The notes beneath the pieces were generated by a model. It had not been told where the DNA came from. It made no database searches and saw only the letters and a program-made list of their open reading frames with translations. Source: Planctomycetota bacterium (GTDB taxonomy: Bacteria; Planctomycetota; OFTM77). Taken from it: DNA of 61,517 nucleotides. This document shows positions 8,042-17,594 of this stretch, in pieces. The first letter of the stretch is position 1. Each line of letters opens with the position of its first letter. Where the stretch lies: positions 1 through 61,517 of the forward strand of contig JAJDCO010000009.1 of assembly GCA_029260795.1 (NCBI GenBank), in the 5' to 3' direction. A program made the translations under genes and the position numbers.

Positions 8042-11000
8042 ATGCCCGCCGACTTTCTGACGCCCCGACGACGCCTCTTCACCCCCTTTCGGCTCTTGCT
8101 GGGCTTCCTGGCCATCAGCTTGGTTGGGCTCGTGCTGTTCGTCGTCTCGCTCTCCAAGCTGACCGAGCCTCACCCGGCTCGCGATGGCCGAGGCTTCTAT
8201 CGGGCCGGACGCTACTACTCGGCCATCCAGCAGTTCAACCGGGCTCTCCAGCTCGATCCGAACGACGCCTCGACTCTCTACTGGCGCGGCCTTTCCTTCC
8301 TCGCCACCGGCGACGCCGGTCGCGCCATCGACGACCTCGAAGCCGTCCGACGTCTCGCTCCCGACACCGAGCGCATCGAGGAGCGCTTGGGCCGCGCCTA
8401 TCTCGAGGATGGGGATCACGCACGCGCACGAGAGATCTTCGAGCGCCTCGCCGGTGACGAGCCCGACAACCCGCGCGTCCTCCACCTCCTCGCCCAGACC
8501 CACTACAACCTCTACCTCGACCACCTGACCGAGATCGGCGCTCTGGTCGAGCGCTACGTCGGCGGCGACCTCGCCGCCGAGCTGCTGCGCGACCTCGAGC
8601 TCTTGGTCTTCTCACGGCAGGTGGATGAAGATCTCAGGGCGCTGCTCGAGCAGAACGAGCGCGTCTTCGACTCTTCGGGTGAGCGAGAGCTCACCCGACT
8701 CATCGAGCGCGCTCACCTTGCCATCGAACGATCCATCCCGCAGTTCCGCGCTGCCTTGGCCGTCCCCGAGTTCGATCCCAAGGCCGCCCTCAGCCTCGCT
8801 CGCATCTATCGCCGCCAAGGTCGACTCGGTTGGACCCGCGACGAGTGTGAGGATGCCATCCGTCGCTGCATGGACCCGATCCAATCTCTTCCGTTCCGTT
8901 TCCTGCTCGCGGCCGTCTACTTCGAGATGGGCGTCTTCACGCGTTGCGCCGACGTTTATCGCGAGACGCTTTCCCTGGCCGAGGACCTCGACCGCCGCGG
9001 AGGCCTTTCCGACGAAGCCCAGGCCGAGGTGAGCGATGCTTGGCAAGAAGCGATCGACCGCCTGCTGCCGGTGCTCCTCGAGCTCGAGGACTATCAGACG
9101 GTTCGGGAGCTCGCGGCCAAGCGAGGCGACCCCCAGAAGGAGCCGATTCTCTACTTCTATCTGGGAACCTCGGCGCTCAAGACTGGCGAGATCGAAGCGG
9201 CCCGCCAGTACCTGAGACGAGCCAAGATCGCCTTCGAGAACAAGCCCGCGCTGCGTATTCGGTACCGCGAGGCGTTCCTCGATACCTACCTCGACCTCGC
9301 CAACCTGGCGATCGCCGAGAGCCAGTTCGGCCAGGCCGAAAACCATCTCGCCTCGCTGCTCCAACGGGACCCCACTTCGGCCCGAGGCCACCTCGCGCTC
9401 GCCGAGCTGCGACGTCGTCAAGGAAACGAACGGGGCGCACTCCAGAGCCTCGAAGTCGCGATGTACCAGAATCCCGGCGAAGAGGAGCTCTTCCAGCGCT
9501 GGTGGGATCTCTGGACCGCGTCGTTCGTGGCCAAGGGGCTGCCGGCCGATGCGCCGCGACCCGACGTCTGGCGCTACTACTCGGTCAACTCGGGAAGCGC
9601 CTACATGCAGATGCGGGCAGGGCAAGCCGTGCTCGATTCCTTTCGGAACGAGGAGGATGCACAGCTCGCGCTCAAAATCATCGAGCGGATCTCGATCTTC
9701 CACTCGGATTTCCTCCCGATGAAGAAGCTCCAGGCAGCTGCTTTCCTCGCGCGCGGGGACTTCGAGCTCGCCCAGGAGCTCTTCGAGGTCGTCCTCGAGA
9801 CGAGCCCTGAGGATCCCGTCGCGATCCTCGGCATGCGCGACTGCGCCATCGGCCTGGAAGACGCGGACGGGATTCAAAGCTGGAATCACGAGGCGCTCAA
9901 AGTCGGAGCGGACGACGAAGGACCGACCGCGCTTCTCGAACGCCTCATCCAGTCCGGCCGCACCAACCGCGCCCTGGCCTACTCGGAGCAGCTCCTCACG
10001 CTCGCGAACCATCGTTCGCTCGATGTCGAGATGCTCCGACTGCGGGCTCTCCTCGAAGAAGGAGCCATCGAGACCGTCCAGGACCGCCTGAGCCTGTTCA
10101 TCGAGCGCGGCATCCAGCACCCCTCGTTGCTCACGCTGACCATTCGGACGCACCTGCGAACCGGCAAAATCGTTCGGGCTTCGGAGATGATCCGAAAGAA
10201 CCTCGAGCACCTCGATGCCGAGTTCTTCCATGTGGCGCTTTCGGACATTCTTCCTGGCGAAGCGACTCCCCCGGCCAGCAACGTCGTCAAGATGGCCCTG
10301 GTTCGCTTTCCGAACGACGAGCGAATCGCCGACCAGGCCAGCCGCTACTTCCGCCAGATTCGATCCTATGCCGAGGCGGTCGACATTCTCCGCCGGGCAG
10401 CCTCGGGCGGAGCGCTCCCCACCCGCCAGCTCCTCGACCTCACCCTGATGTCGATCCCGATCGGCAAGCGGATCGCCACCGGATCGCCCGAGTGGCTGGC
10501 GCTCGAGAAACAGCTCGCCGCCAAGCCGAACACTCGCACTCTGCTTGCGATCCTGCTCGAGCTCTCCGGCGAGTCCGAGCGCGCGCTCGCTAGCCTGCCG
10601 AAGCCGAACGATCCGGCCCATCGCCGAACGATCCGGACCGGTTGGCCGAACACGATCTTCGCCGTTCACCTGCGTCAAGGCAGCTCCGGCCTGGCCGCCG
10701 ACGCCTTAGCGGAGTACGGACCGCAGTTTCGCGACGGCTACCGACGCATCCTTGAGTACTGTGTCGCGGATGGCCTCTACAAGACCGAGGTCACCGAAGC
10801 GATGCTGGAGCTGGCGCTCTTCGGGCAGATCCCCGAGTGGGACATGGAAGCGCTCGAGAGTCTCGAGTTCCTCTTGTCGGTGTTCCCGGCCAACAAGGCT
10901 CTCCGGCGCCTCCATCCGCGGCTGCGCGCCCAGACGGGCGCCACTCCCGCCGAGGTGCTCGCCCTCACCAAGCAGCTCGCGGAGGAGAGCCCGAGCGCTT

Positions 11001-12358
11001 CCAACTACCGAGCGCTGACTGACCTTCAGCTCGAGCTCCGCCAGTACGGCGACGCAGTTCGCTCACTCCTCAAGATTCGCGAGCTGGGACATCCCGCACC
11101 GGACGATCTGCTCTCGATGGCCAAGGCGTTGGCTGGAGCCGGTGAGCCCTTGTCGGCCGCACGCATCTTCGACGTGCTGTTCCGATTCGACGAGCGCATC
11201 GCCACGGCCAATGCCGAGCCGGATCGCTCGTCCGCCGGGAGCCTCGATCAAGCGATGCCCAAGATTCGCCTGGTACCCGATTGGAAGAACATCGCACCCG
11301 AGACGCTGCTGACCATCGGCGAGCTCTTTGCCGACGGGCTCCCCGAGAGCCCCGTGCAGGATCCCGTGGAGCGCTTGCTACCTCCCCGGTATCCCGGCCG
11401 ACGCGTCCTTGCGGGAGCCCTCCAGCCTCCGAGCTGGGAGCTGCTTCCGACGACCATTCTCGGCATCCTGCGTCGGCAGCCTTTGAACCAGAGGCAAGCG
11501 CTGCGAGTCTTCGATCTCCTCCAGACGCGCTCGAGTGCCGGTGAGAGGGCGATCTCGTTGATCGAGCGCCTCCTCAAGTCCGATCCCTCCTCGGTGCCCA
11601 TGGCGGTCTTCAGTGTCGACGCCCGACTCTCGCTCCCGAACCCGATCACGGGCGAAGCGCTCGATGCTCTGCTGATGGGGACCGAAAGGGCGATCGACCG
11701 CGGCCGCCTCGAGCCGGAGCTGAGAGCGTACTATCTCGGACATCTCGCCGAGCTGCACCTCGACCACGGCTCAGCCGAGCAGGCACAACGCCTGCTGCGA
11801 CGTGCCCTGGTGCTGACGCCTGACCGCCCCGCTCTCTATCGACTGATGGGTGAAGCCGCCGCCGCCCTCGGCGACGACCAAGACGCCGAGCTGGAGTATC
11901 GGACGGCGACCCGACTCTTCCCCTGGGACGCCGAGGCCTGGGCTCAGCTCGCCTGGTTCTACGGTGAGCAAGGTCTCGAGCTCAGCAAGGCCGCGCAGCT
12001 CATCGCGCGACGGCTCGTGGAGCAACCCGACGAGCCCGCCTTGCTCACGGGAATGGCGTGGATTCGTTACCAGCAGGGACGAGCCTTCGACGCGGCCCAG
12101 CTCGCCGAGTCGGCACTGTTTCGGGCACCCGGCTCGAGCCGGGCCGCCTTCGTGCTCGGGTTGGCCTCGTACGCCTTGGGCCGGCTCCAAGAAGCCGTCG
12201 AGCCGCTCCGCTTGGCGGCCACCGAGCCCAGCCAGCTTCGGGGAGACGACCTCGAGTACGCCAAGATCCTCTTGTTCCGCGCCCGACGTCGACTCGGCCA
12301 GTCGCCTGAGGAAGCCCGAGCGATCCGCCTGCCAGAGCTCTCGGCCGGCCCCAAGTAG
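8042..12358 (+). CDS. large membrane-anchored TPR-repeat protein
   Basis: 1438 residues. One membrane helix lies near the N terminus (LLLGFLAISLVGLVLFVVSL, about 22-41); the rest is almost entirely helical tetratricopeptide-like repeats, for example GRYYSAIQQFNRALQLDPND, GEIEAARQYLRRAK and GSAEQAQRLLRRALVLTPD. Such scaffolds hold multiprotein complexes and in several lineages accompany exopolysaccharide or exosortase systems; no catalytic motif is seen. It starts 31 bases after the NtrC gene, so the three genes may be co-transcribed. ATG 8042 is preceded by an in-frame TTG that I did not choose. The repeats are too diverged to count reliably by eye. Confidence 0.8.
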   Translation: MPADFLTPRRRLFTPFRLLLGFLAISLVGLVLFVVSLSKLTEPHPARDGRGFYRAGRYYSAIQQFNRALQLDPNDASTLYWRGLSFLATGDAGRAIDDLEAVRRLAPDTERIEERLGRAYLEDGDHARAREIFERLAGDEPDNPRVLHLLAQTHYNLYLDHLTEIGALVERYVGGDLAAELLRDLELLVFSRQVDEDLRALLEQNERVFDSSGERELTRLIERAHLAIERSIPQFRAALAVPEFDPKAALSLARIYRRQGRLGWTRDECEDAIRRCMDPIQSLPFRFLLAAVYFEMGVFTRCADVYRETLSLAEDLDRRGGLSDEAQAEVSDAWQEAIDRLLPVLLELEDYQTVRELAAKRGDPQKEPILYFYLGTSALKTGEIEAARQYLRRAKIAFENKPALRIRYREAFLDTYLDLANLAIAESQFGQAENHLASLLQRDPTSARGHLALAELRRRQGNERGALQSLEVAMYQNPGEEELFQRWWDLWTASFVAKGLPADAPRPDVWRYYSVNSGSAYMQMRAGQAVLDSFRNEEDAQLALKIIERISIFHSDFLPMKKLQAAAFLARGDFELAQELFEVVLETSPEDPVAILGMRDCAIGLEDADGIQSWNHEALKVGADDEGPTALLERLIQSGRTNRALAYSEQLLTLANHRSLDVEMLRLRALLEEGAIETVQDRLSLFIERGIQHPSLLTLTIRTHLRTGKIVRASEMIRKNLEHLDAEFFHVALSDILPGEATPPASNVVKMALVRFPNDERIADQASRYFRQIRSYAEAVDILRRAASGGALPTRQLLDLTLMSIPIGKRIATGSPEWLALEKQLAAKPNTRTLLAILLELSGESERALASLPKPNDPAHRRTIRTGWPNTIFAVHLRQGSSGLAADALAEYGPQFRDGYRRILEYCVADGLYKTEVTEAMLELALFGQIPEWDMEALESLEFLLSVFPANKALRRLHPRLRAQTGATPAEVLALTKQLAEESPSASNYRALTDLQLELRQYGDAVRSLLKIRELGHPAPDDLLSMAKALAGAGEPLSAARIFDVLFRFDERIATANAEPDRSSAGSLDQAMPKIRLVPDWKNIAPETLLTIGELFADGLPESPVQDPVERLLPPRYPGRRVLAGALQPPSWELLPTTILGILRRQPLNQRQALRVFDLLQTRSSAGERAISLIERLLKSDPSSVPMAVFSVDARLSLPNPITGEALDALLMGTERAIDRGRLEPELRAYYLGHLAELHLDHGSAEQAQRLLRRALVLTPDRPALYRLMGEAAAALGDDQDAELEYRTATRLFPWDAEAWAQLAWFYGEQGLELSKAAQLIARRLVEQPDEPALLTGMAWIRYQQGRAFDAAQLAESALFRAPGSSRAAFVLGLASYALGRLQEAVEPLRLAATEPSQLRGDDLEYAKILLFRARRRLGQSPEEARAIRLPELSAGPK

Positions 12359-12372
12359 TCGAGCTGCGGCCC

Positions 12373-12396
12373 CGAGAGCTTGGGCCCTTGCTCTCG
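12373..12396 (+). terminator. hairpin between TPR gene and ABC genes
   Basis: Arms cgagagc and gctctcg (7 bp, 10-base loop) lie 15 bases after the TPR stop and 45 bases before the ABC ATPase. There is no T-run, so it may be an attenuator or a factor-dependent stop rather than a classic terminator. Confidence 0.4.
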
Positions 12397-12440
12397 AGGA
12401 AGCGCGCGCCTATACCCGGTGCTTTTCCGGGGAGTGCGCG

Positions 12441-13385
12441 ATGCCCGATGGACCGGCGATCGAGATCGAGGATCTGAGGAAGCGCTATCGAGGCCTCGAG
12501 GCACTCGAGGGGATCTCACTCCGCGTCGAGCAGGGGGAGTTCTTCGGCTTGCTCGGTCCCAACGGTGCCGGCAAGAGCACGACGCTGGGAATCTTGACGG
12601 GCTTGGTGCGTCGAGATTCCGGTCGAGCCGATGTGCTGGGTCTGGACGTCGAAAAGCACTATCGCACCGTCCGCCGATATATCGGGCTGGCGACGCAAGA
12701 GTTCAACTTCGACCGCTTCCTGCCGATCGAGGACCTGCTCACCTACCAAGGCGGGTACTTCGGACTCTCACGATCTCGCGCTCGCGGGCGCGCTCGCGAG
12801 CTGCTCGATCTGTTCGGGCTCACCGAGAAGCGGCGTGAGACGATTCGCAGCCTGTCGGGCGGAATGAAGCGCCGCCTCCTCATCGCCAAGGCGCTCGTTC
12901 ACGAGCCGCCCATCATCATCCTGGACGAGCCGACGGCCGGGGTCGATGTCGAGCTCCGCCACATGCTCTGGAGCATGCTCGAGGACCTGAACCGCAAGGG
13001 AACCACGGTGCTCCTGACGACGCACTACATCGAGGAGGCCGAGGCGCTGTGCAAGCGCGTCTCGATCATCGATCACGGGCGCATCGTCACGACCGGTAGC
13101 CCGGCCGAGCTGATCGCTCGGGAGACCGCTGGCACGATCGAGATCACCCTCGATGGCCCGCTGACGAGCGTGCCTCCGGAGCTGGCCTCCTTCGGGCCGG
13201 AGATCGATGGCGCGCGTCTTTCGCTTCAGGTGCGCGAGCCGAGCCGACGGCTGGGCGAGGCCCTGGCGGTCTTGCAGCGCAACGGCCAGCTCATCCACGA
13301 CGTTCGAATGCGTGAGGCGAATCTCGAAGACGTTTTCATCCATCTCACCGGACACCCGATCGAGGGCCGTGATGGCCAATCCTGA
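12441..13385 (+). CDS. ABC-2 type transporter ATP-binding protein
   Basis: 314 residues. Walker A is GPNGAGKST, the signature is LSGGMKRRL, Walker B is IIILDEPTAGVD, and the H-loop is LLTTHYIEEAE. The C-terminal ~80 residues form the small domain typical of DrrA/CcmA/NodI-type exporters (LEDVFIHLTG). It energises export by the permease encoded directly downstream, whose ATG lies 14 bases inside this gene. Start ATG 12441 is chosen because ggggag lies just upstream and the conserved domain begins a few residues later; the frame is open upstream but there it only reads the TPR gene out of frame. Cargo unknown; polysaccharide, lipid or drug are all possible. Confidence 0.9.
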   Translation: MPDGPAIEIEDLRKRYRGLEALEGISLRVEQGEFFGLLGPNGAGKSTTLGILTGLVRRDSGRADVLGLDVEKHYRTVRRYIGLATQEFNFDRFLPIEDLLTYQGGYFGLSRSRARGRARELLDLFGLTEKRRETIRSLSGGMKRRLLIAKALVHEPPIIILDEPTAGVDVELRHMLWSMLEDLNRKGTTVLLTTHYIEEAEALCKRVSIIDHGRIVTTGSPAELIARETAGTIEITLDGPLTSVPPELASFGPEIDGARLSLQVREPSRRLGEALAVLQRNGQLIHDVRMREANLEDVFIHLTGHPIEGRDGQS

Positions 13386-14175
13386 GCTGACGACCCCGCC
13401 CCTACGACGCGGCTATGATCCCACCGGACTCCTCGCCCACTACCGGCGCGAATGCCACCGCTTCTTTCGCCTGTGGCGCCAGACGCTCTTCCCGCCGGTG
13501 CTGACGGCGACGCTCTACATCTTGGTCTTCGGCAAGAGCCTCGGCAGTCAGATTCGCGAGGTCGATGGCTTCCCGTACATCCAGTACATCTTTCCGGGCC
13601 TACTGATCATGGGCGTCATCAACAACGCCTACGCCAACGTCGCGACGTCGCTGTATGTCGCGCGCACCGAGCTCTTCATCCAGGACCTGCTGACGTCACC
13701 GCTCTCGTACTTCGAGATGGTGCTCGCTTACATCGGCGGCTCCGTCACACGTGGCCTCACCGTGGCAATGATGACGGCGGTCGTGGGATTTCTGCTCACC
13801 GGCACACTTCCGGCCCATCCCTTTCTCTTCCTCATCACGATCTTCTGCGTAGCCTTGCTGTTCGCCTCGCTCGGCACCATTGCCGCCCTGTGGGCAACGA
13901 GCTGGGACAATGTGAACATGTTCGTTCATTTCATCATCACGCCTCTCACTTTCCTCGGCGGCGTCTTCTACTCGATCAACATGCTCCCCGAGCCCTTCCG
14001 AACGGCCTCTCAGTTCAATCCGATCTTCTATGTGATCAACGCCGTGCGGTACTCGATCCTTGGCAAGAGCGACGTCAGCTATGGCCTGGCCATGGCGCTC
14101 CTCGCACCGTTGGCCTTCGCCGGCTTCGCCTTCTGCGTGCACCTCTTCCGCATCGGATACCGCATCCAGAGCTGA
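13372..14175 (+). CDS. ABC-2 type transporter permease
   Basis: 267 residues with six predicted membrane helices and the family signature region NMLPEPFRTASQFNPIFYVINAVR after the fifth helix. It resembles NodJ/DrrB-type permeases. It overlaps the ATPase gene by 14 bases, a coupling usual for this pair. An interfacial amphipathic N terminus (YRRECHRFFRLWRQTLFPP) precedes the first helix. A double hairpin at 14180-14208 follows the stop. Confidence 0.9.
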   Translation: MANPELTTPPLRRGYDPTGLLAHYRRECHRFFRLWRQTLFPPVLTATLYILVFGKSLGSQIREVDGFPYIQYIFPGLLIMGVINNAYANVATSLYVARTELFIQDLLTSPLSYFEMVLAYIGGSVTRGLTVAMMTAVVGFLLTGTLPAHPFLFLITIFCVALLFASLGTIAALWATSWDNVNMFVHFIITPLTFLGGVFYSINMLPEPFRTASQFNPIFYVINAVRYSILGKSDVSYGLAMALLAPLAFAGFAFCVHLFRIGYRIQS

Positions 14176-14179
14176 GGTG

Positions 14180-14208
14180 GCGCCCCTTCAGGGCAGCCCT
14201 GAAAGGGC
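14180..14208 (+). terminator. head-to-head TGAA-loop hairpins after the ABC permease
   Basis: Immediately after the permease stop come gcgccccttcagggc (14180-14194) and gccctgaaagggc (14196-14208). Each can fold with a TGAA/TTCA loop and the two also pair with one another. The first is the reverse complement of the repeat found three times at 22181-22247. It is plausible as a transcription end point, though there is no T-run. Confidence 0.55.
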
Positions 14209-14376
14209 ACTATCGACAAAGAGACGGTCGTTGGTTCTTGGACGGACTCTTCAGCCCGCACGTTCCGCCTCGTGAAACGAGGGCTCTCCGAAACGACGGC
14301 AGCCCGGGTTGATCCTCCGGAGAGTCCATGTGTTGCCGGCCACGTCTGAAGCCGGGCATCCGAAGGAGCCGGGACG

Positions 14377-15519
14377 TCAGCTCGCTGGAGGGACGGATTC
14401 CCGCCGCTCGATGAGCGCGTCGAGCTCTTCGCGTAGGCGAGCCAGGACCTCGTCGTAGCCGAAGGCGCCGGCGGTCTCGGGTCCGCGCTTCAAGTTCACG
14501 TGCGTCGGACCGCACCAGAGACCCAAGTCCGCATCATCGGTTTCGCCGGGTCCGTTCACGCGGCAGCCCATGACGGCGATCGTGATGTCGTGCGACGCCG
14601 CGTACTCGGTCATCTCGAGCACGGACTCCGCGAGCTCGACGAAGCGCTCGTTCTCGACGCGCGAGCACGACGGGCACGAGATGATGTTGAGCCCGCTGCC
14701 CAAATCGGGCACCGACCGAAACCGTCCGGCCGCGATGTCGGCGAGGATCTCGTAGGCGGCCGCCACCTCTTCGGGCTTGCGATCATTTGGCAGCGTGAGT
14801 GACACGCGCACGGTGTCGCCGATGCCGGCCGCGAGGAGCTGCTCGAAGGCGACACGCGTCTTGATCACGCCCATCGGTGGTAGCCCTGCTTCGGTGACGC
14901 CGAGATGCAAGGGCACGTCCGGTCGCTGACTCGCGAATCGTCGATTGGCTTCGATGACCTTGGCCGGGTCCGAGTCCTTCAGCGAGACGCAGAAGCGCGT
15001 GAAGCCTAGCCCGTCCAACAGCTCGGAATGATCGAGTGCCGACTGCACCATCGCGCCGACCGCGTCCTCACCAAACTTCTCACTCAGCTTCGGATCCACG
15101 GAGCCACAGTTGACGCCAATTCGGAGCGCGCATCGATGCTCGTCCGCCACGCCGGCCAGGAAGGCGACCTTGTCACGAACGGGCATGCTCCGCTCATGAT
15201 GGTGAAGGTGACCGGGATTGTACCTGAGCTTGTCGACCCAGGGCGCGACGGCGGTGGCGAGGCGGTAGCTCTCTTGAAGGTCGACGACGAGGCAGACATT
15301 CGTCCGATCACGCAGCGCCTCGAGAGCTTCGGCGTCCTTCGGACTGTCGACGGCCACCCGAACGAGGCTGGCTCCGGCTCCCCGCAATGCCTCCGCCTGT
15401 GCGGCCGTCGCCTTGACGTCCTGCGTCTTCGTCGCGCACATGCTCTGCACCGCGATCGGCTCGCCATTCCCGATGGCGATCGACCCGATCGGAACGCGGC
15501 GCGTCGGGTTGCGCTTCAT
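14377..15519 (-). CDS. ispG: 4-hydroxy-3-methylbut-2-en-1-yl diphosphate synthase
   Basis: 380 residues. IspG (GcpE) converts MEcPP to HMBPP in the non-mevalonate isoprenoid pathway using a 4Fe-4S cluster. Family landmarks are [21 protein letters not shown] at the N terminus, [17 protein letters not shown], the cluster cysteines in SCPSCSR, and [10 protein letters not shown] near the C terminus. Length matches the short, one-barrel bacterial form. It lies 55 bases downstream of the symporter gene on the same strand. GGAG sits about ten bases before the ATG. Confidence 0.96.
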   Translation of the reverse strand: MKRNPTRRVPIGSIAIGNGEPIAVQSMCATKTQDVKATAAQAEALRGAGASLVRVAVDSPKDAEALEALRDRTNVCLVVDLQESYRLATAVAPWVDKLRYNPGHLHHHERSMPVRDKVAFLAGVADEHRCALRIGVNCGSVDPKLSEKFGEDAVGAMVQSALDHSELLDGLGFTRFCVSLKDSDPAKVIEANRRFASQRPDVPLHLGVTEAGLPPMGVIKTRVAFEQLLAAGIGDTVRVSLTLPNDRKPEEVAAAYEILADIAAGRFRSVPDLGSGLNIISCPSCSRVENERFVELAESVLEMTEYAASHDITIAVMGCRVNGPGETDDADLGLWCGPTHVNLKRGPETAGAFGYDEVLARLREELDALIERRESVPPAS

Positions 15520-15574
15520 GATCTCGAGCTCCGTGCTGACCTGCGGCTCATCACCGCCATTCTACCCGGAGCTG

Positions 15575-17044
15575 CTACGGCTCCGCGACGACGAGAGCTT
15601 TCGAGACGGGCTGGCGCAGGCGGGCACTCACGGTGCCGGTCACGAAGGTCACACTCGATCCGACCAGCGCAAACCAGGGCCAGGCGAGATCCGTTGCGAA
15701 GTACAGCGAGGTGAGGACAGCCAGCCCGACCAGAAGGCCGATCAGGGCATCGGGTTGTTGCGCCGTCTTGGAGAAGCGCCCCAGGAAGAAGATGCCCAGG
15801 ACAATGCCGGTCGTGAACGAAGCGATGGCCAACACGCTGCCGATCACGCTGCTGGTGAGCTGGGCGCCGAGGATGCCGATGCCGATCTGAAGAGCACCGA
15901 AGACGAGGGTGCCGATCCGCGTCCATCGGAGAACCTGGGCATCGGTCGCCCGTTGGCGGCGCAGGGGCACGATCCAGTCGTTGACGGCGGCGGTCGCCGA
16001 CGAGTTCAGCGAGCTCGAGAGCGTAGACATCGCCGCCGCGAAGACGGCGCCCAGCACGAGTCCCAGTACGCCCACGGGCAGCTCGGACACGATGAAGGTC
16101 GCGAAGACACGGTCCTTGGCCGAGGCCGAGAACGCCTCGGCCGGCGGGTTCTCGAGATAGAAGGCGTACAGCGCCGAGCCGAGGAGCAAGAATAATGCGA
16201 ACTGAGCGACCACGACGAAGCCGCTCCCCTGCAGCGCACGGCGAGCGGCGCGCTCGCTGCGCGCGCAGAGATACCGCTGCACCAGCAGCTGGTCGACGCC
16301 ATGAGTCGCGAAAGCGACGAAGGTGCCTCCTACGATGCCGGCCCAGAACGTCCAGGGGCTGGTGAGGTCCCATCCAAAATCGAACACGCGCAGCTTGCCC
16401 TCGGCACTCGCGACCTCGAGCACGCGGCCCATTCCTCCGGGTAGGCGGTCCAGCAAGATCGTCAAGGCAACGCCGGCGCCGACCAGGTAGATGCCGAGCT
16501 GCACGACGTCCGTCCAGACGACCGCACGCATCCCGCCGAGCGTCGTGTACACGATCGTGACGACGCCGAGAATCAGGACGCAGAGGCTGAAGCTCCACTC
16601 CGTCATCGCTTGGAGCACGAGCGCCGACAAGGCGAGGCGAAGCCCGTCGGCAAGCGTCCGCGTGAGCAAGAAGATGCCGGTCGCGATACGCTGGGTGGCG
16701 CCACCAAAACGCTTCTGCAGCACCTCGTAGGCGGTGACGATTCGACCGCGAAAGTAGTCGGGCAGTAGGATCGCCGCGACCAGGAAGCGACCGATCACGT
16801 ACCCGAGCGGGATCTGCAAGAACCGAAGATCCCCGAAGTAGGCGACGCCCGGCAGGCTGAGAAACGTGACCGTGCTCGTCTCGGTGGCCACGATCGATCC
16901 GAGAACGGCCCAGCTCGGCAAGTCTCGCCCACCGACCGTGAAGTCGGATGCCGTTCGCTTCCGCGCTCCGATCCAGCCGCCAAAGGCTAAGACCACGAGC
17001 ATGTAAGCCGACAAGATCACGAGATCGACTGCGCCGACGCCCAA
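15575..17044 (-). CDS. sodium:solute symporter (SSS family)
   Basis: 489 residues with about 13 membrane helices, starting VDLVILSAYMLVVLAFGGWIG and carrying SDFTVGGRDLPSW, the SSS signature region after helix 1. Other family features are TFLSLPGVAYFGD, TTLGGMRAVVWTDVVQ and STLSSSLNSSATAAVNDW. It imports an organic solute with sodium; the substrate cannot be read from the sequence. The start is a TTG at 17044 because ggaggggc lies directly upstream; the longer ATG-initiated frame runs into the repeat DNA at 17150. Probably co-transcribed with ispG. Confidence 0.87.
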   Translation of the reverse strand: MGVGAVDLVILSAYMLVVLAFGGWIGARKRTASDFTVGGRDLPSWAVLGSIVATETSTVTFLSLPGVAYFGDLRFLQIPLGYVIGRFLVAAILLPDYFRGRIVTAYEVLQKRFGGATQRIATGIFLLTRTLADGLRLALSALVLQAMTEWSFSLCVLILGVVTIVYTTLGGMRAVVWTDVVQLGIYLVGAGVALTILLDRLPGGMGRVLEVASAEGKLRVFDFGWDLTSPWTFWAGIVGGTFVAFATHGVDQLLVQRYLCARSERAARRALQGSGFVVVAQFALFLLLGSALYAFYLENPPAEAFSASAKDRVFATFIVSELPVGVLGLVLGAVFAAAMSTLSSSLNSSATAAVNDWIVPLRRQRATDAQVLRWTRIGTLVFGALQIGIGILGAQLTSSVIGSVLAIASFTTGIVLGIFFLGRFSKTAQQPDALIGLLVGLAVLTSLYFATDLAWPWFALVGSSVTFVTGTVSARLRQPVSKALVVAEP

Positions 17045-17594
17045 CTGCCCCTCCCGATTCAGGCCGCGCTGCAGATGACGATCACAGGCTACTCGGCCAG
17101 GCGAACGGGAGCAATGGCGGGGCGAATCGAGCACCGCGAAAGACGCAATTCCTGGGAACGCGGCCGGCACGGACGCACGGTCTCGGCGGGCGGGCCGCCT
17201 GGCGGGCCGCCCGCGCTCCCAGCAAGAAAGCCCTCGACGGACCGAGACCGCGAGCGAAGACGGCCATCGGGCAACGCCGAGAGACGCTCGTCTTGGGAAG
17301 GGGCCGGCTCGGCCGCACGGTTTGGGCGGGCGAGCCGCCCGCGCTCCCAGAATTCAGGCTCTCGTGCGAGTCCAGGCGGCAAGGAGCCCGAGCCGGCGAA
17401 CGAAGACGGCGAATCCACCATCTGCCAAAAAACGCAATTCCTGGGAACGCGGCCGGCCCGGGATCGAGCCATTGAGCTTCTCGGGGGGGGGTTGCATCCG
17501 CGAGAACCGCTGATAACATTGTCGGACTCTCTGTCGCATCGGCGGTTTCGGTCAAGGCCGGGCCGCCTTTCCGCTTTTGGTTCCAGGTTTCGCC
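17045..17594. other. 550-base spacer holding a degenerate tandem repeat array and a poly-G tract
   Basis: Separates the symporter (minus) and ribH (plus). It contains three related units that begin near 17152, 17293 and 17441, and a run of nine G at 17483-17491 about 100 bases before ribH. No gene is visible; short frames here simply read through the repeats. Promoters of both flanking genes must lie inside or next to it. Confidence 0.65.
17142..17470. repeat. three degenerate tandem units (~145 bp) with palindromic GC-rich cores
   Basis: Unit A (17152-17222) runs from ctgggaacgcggccggc to ccgcccgcgctcccag; unit B (17293-17352) runs from ttgggaaggggccggc to the same end; unit C (from 17441) is truncated after ctgggaacgcggccggc. 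Units A and C share a near-identical stretch of about 28 bases (17143-17170, 17432-17459). The two ends of a unit are imperfect inverted repeats. The spacers after A and B share a cgaagacggc segment, so the repeated unit is about 141-148 bases. A has an internal duplication of about 12 bases that B lacks. It resembles widespread REP/MITE-like intergenic elements. Confidence 0.75.

Noticed and set aside
8612..10678. 688-codon minus-strand frame inside the TPR gene
   Set aside because: In GC-rich DNA the antisense of a real gene often stays open; the TPR pattern on the plus strand explains the region.
12441..14175. ABC-2 exporter as the dedicated exporter of the PKS-NRPS product
   Set aside because: It is about 17 kb away, on a different transcript and separated by housekeeping genes; a surface-glycan or lipid role is at least as likely.
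17142..17470. CRISPR array
   Set aside because: Units are about 145 bases, degenerate and internally palindromic, without uniform short repeats and unique spacers; no cas genes nearby.
17045..17594. FMN riboswitch upstream of ribH
   Set aside because: I could not find the conserved RFN core; the spacer is explained by the tandem repeat array.
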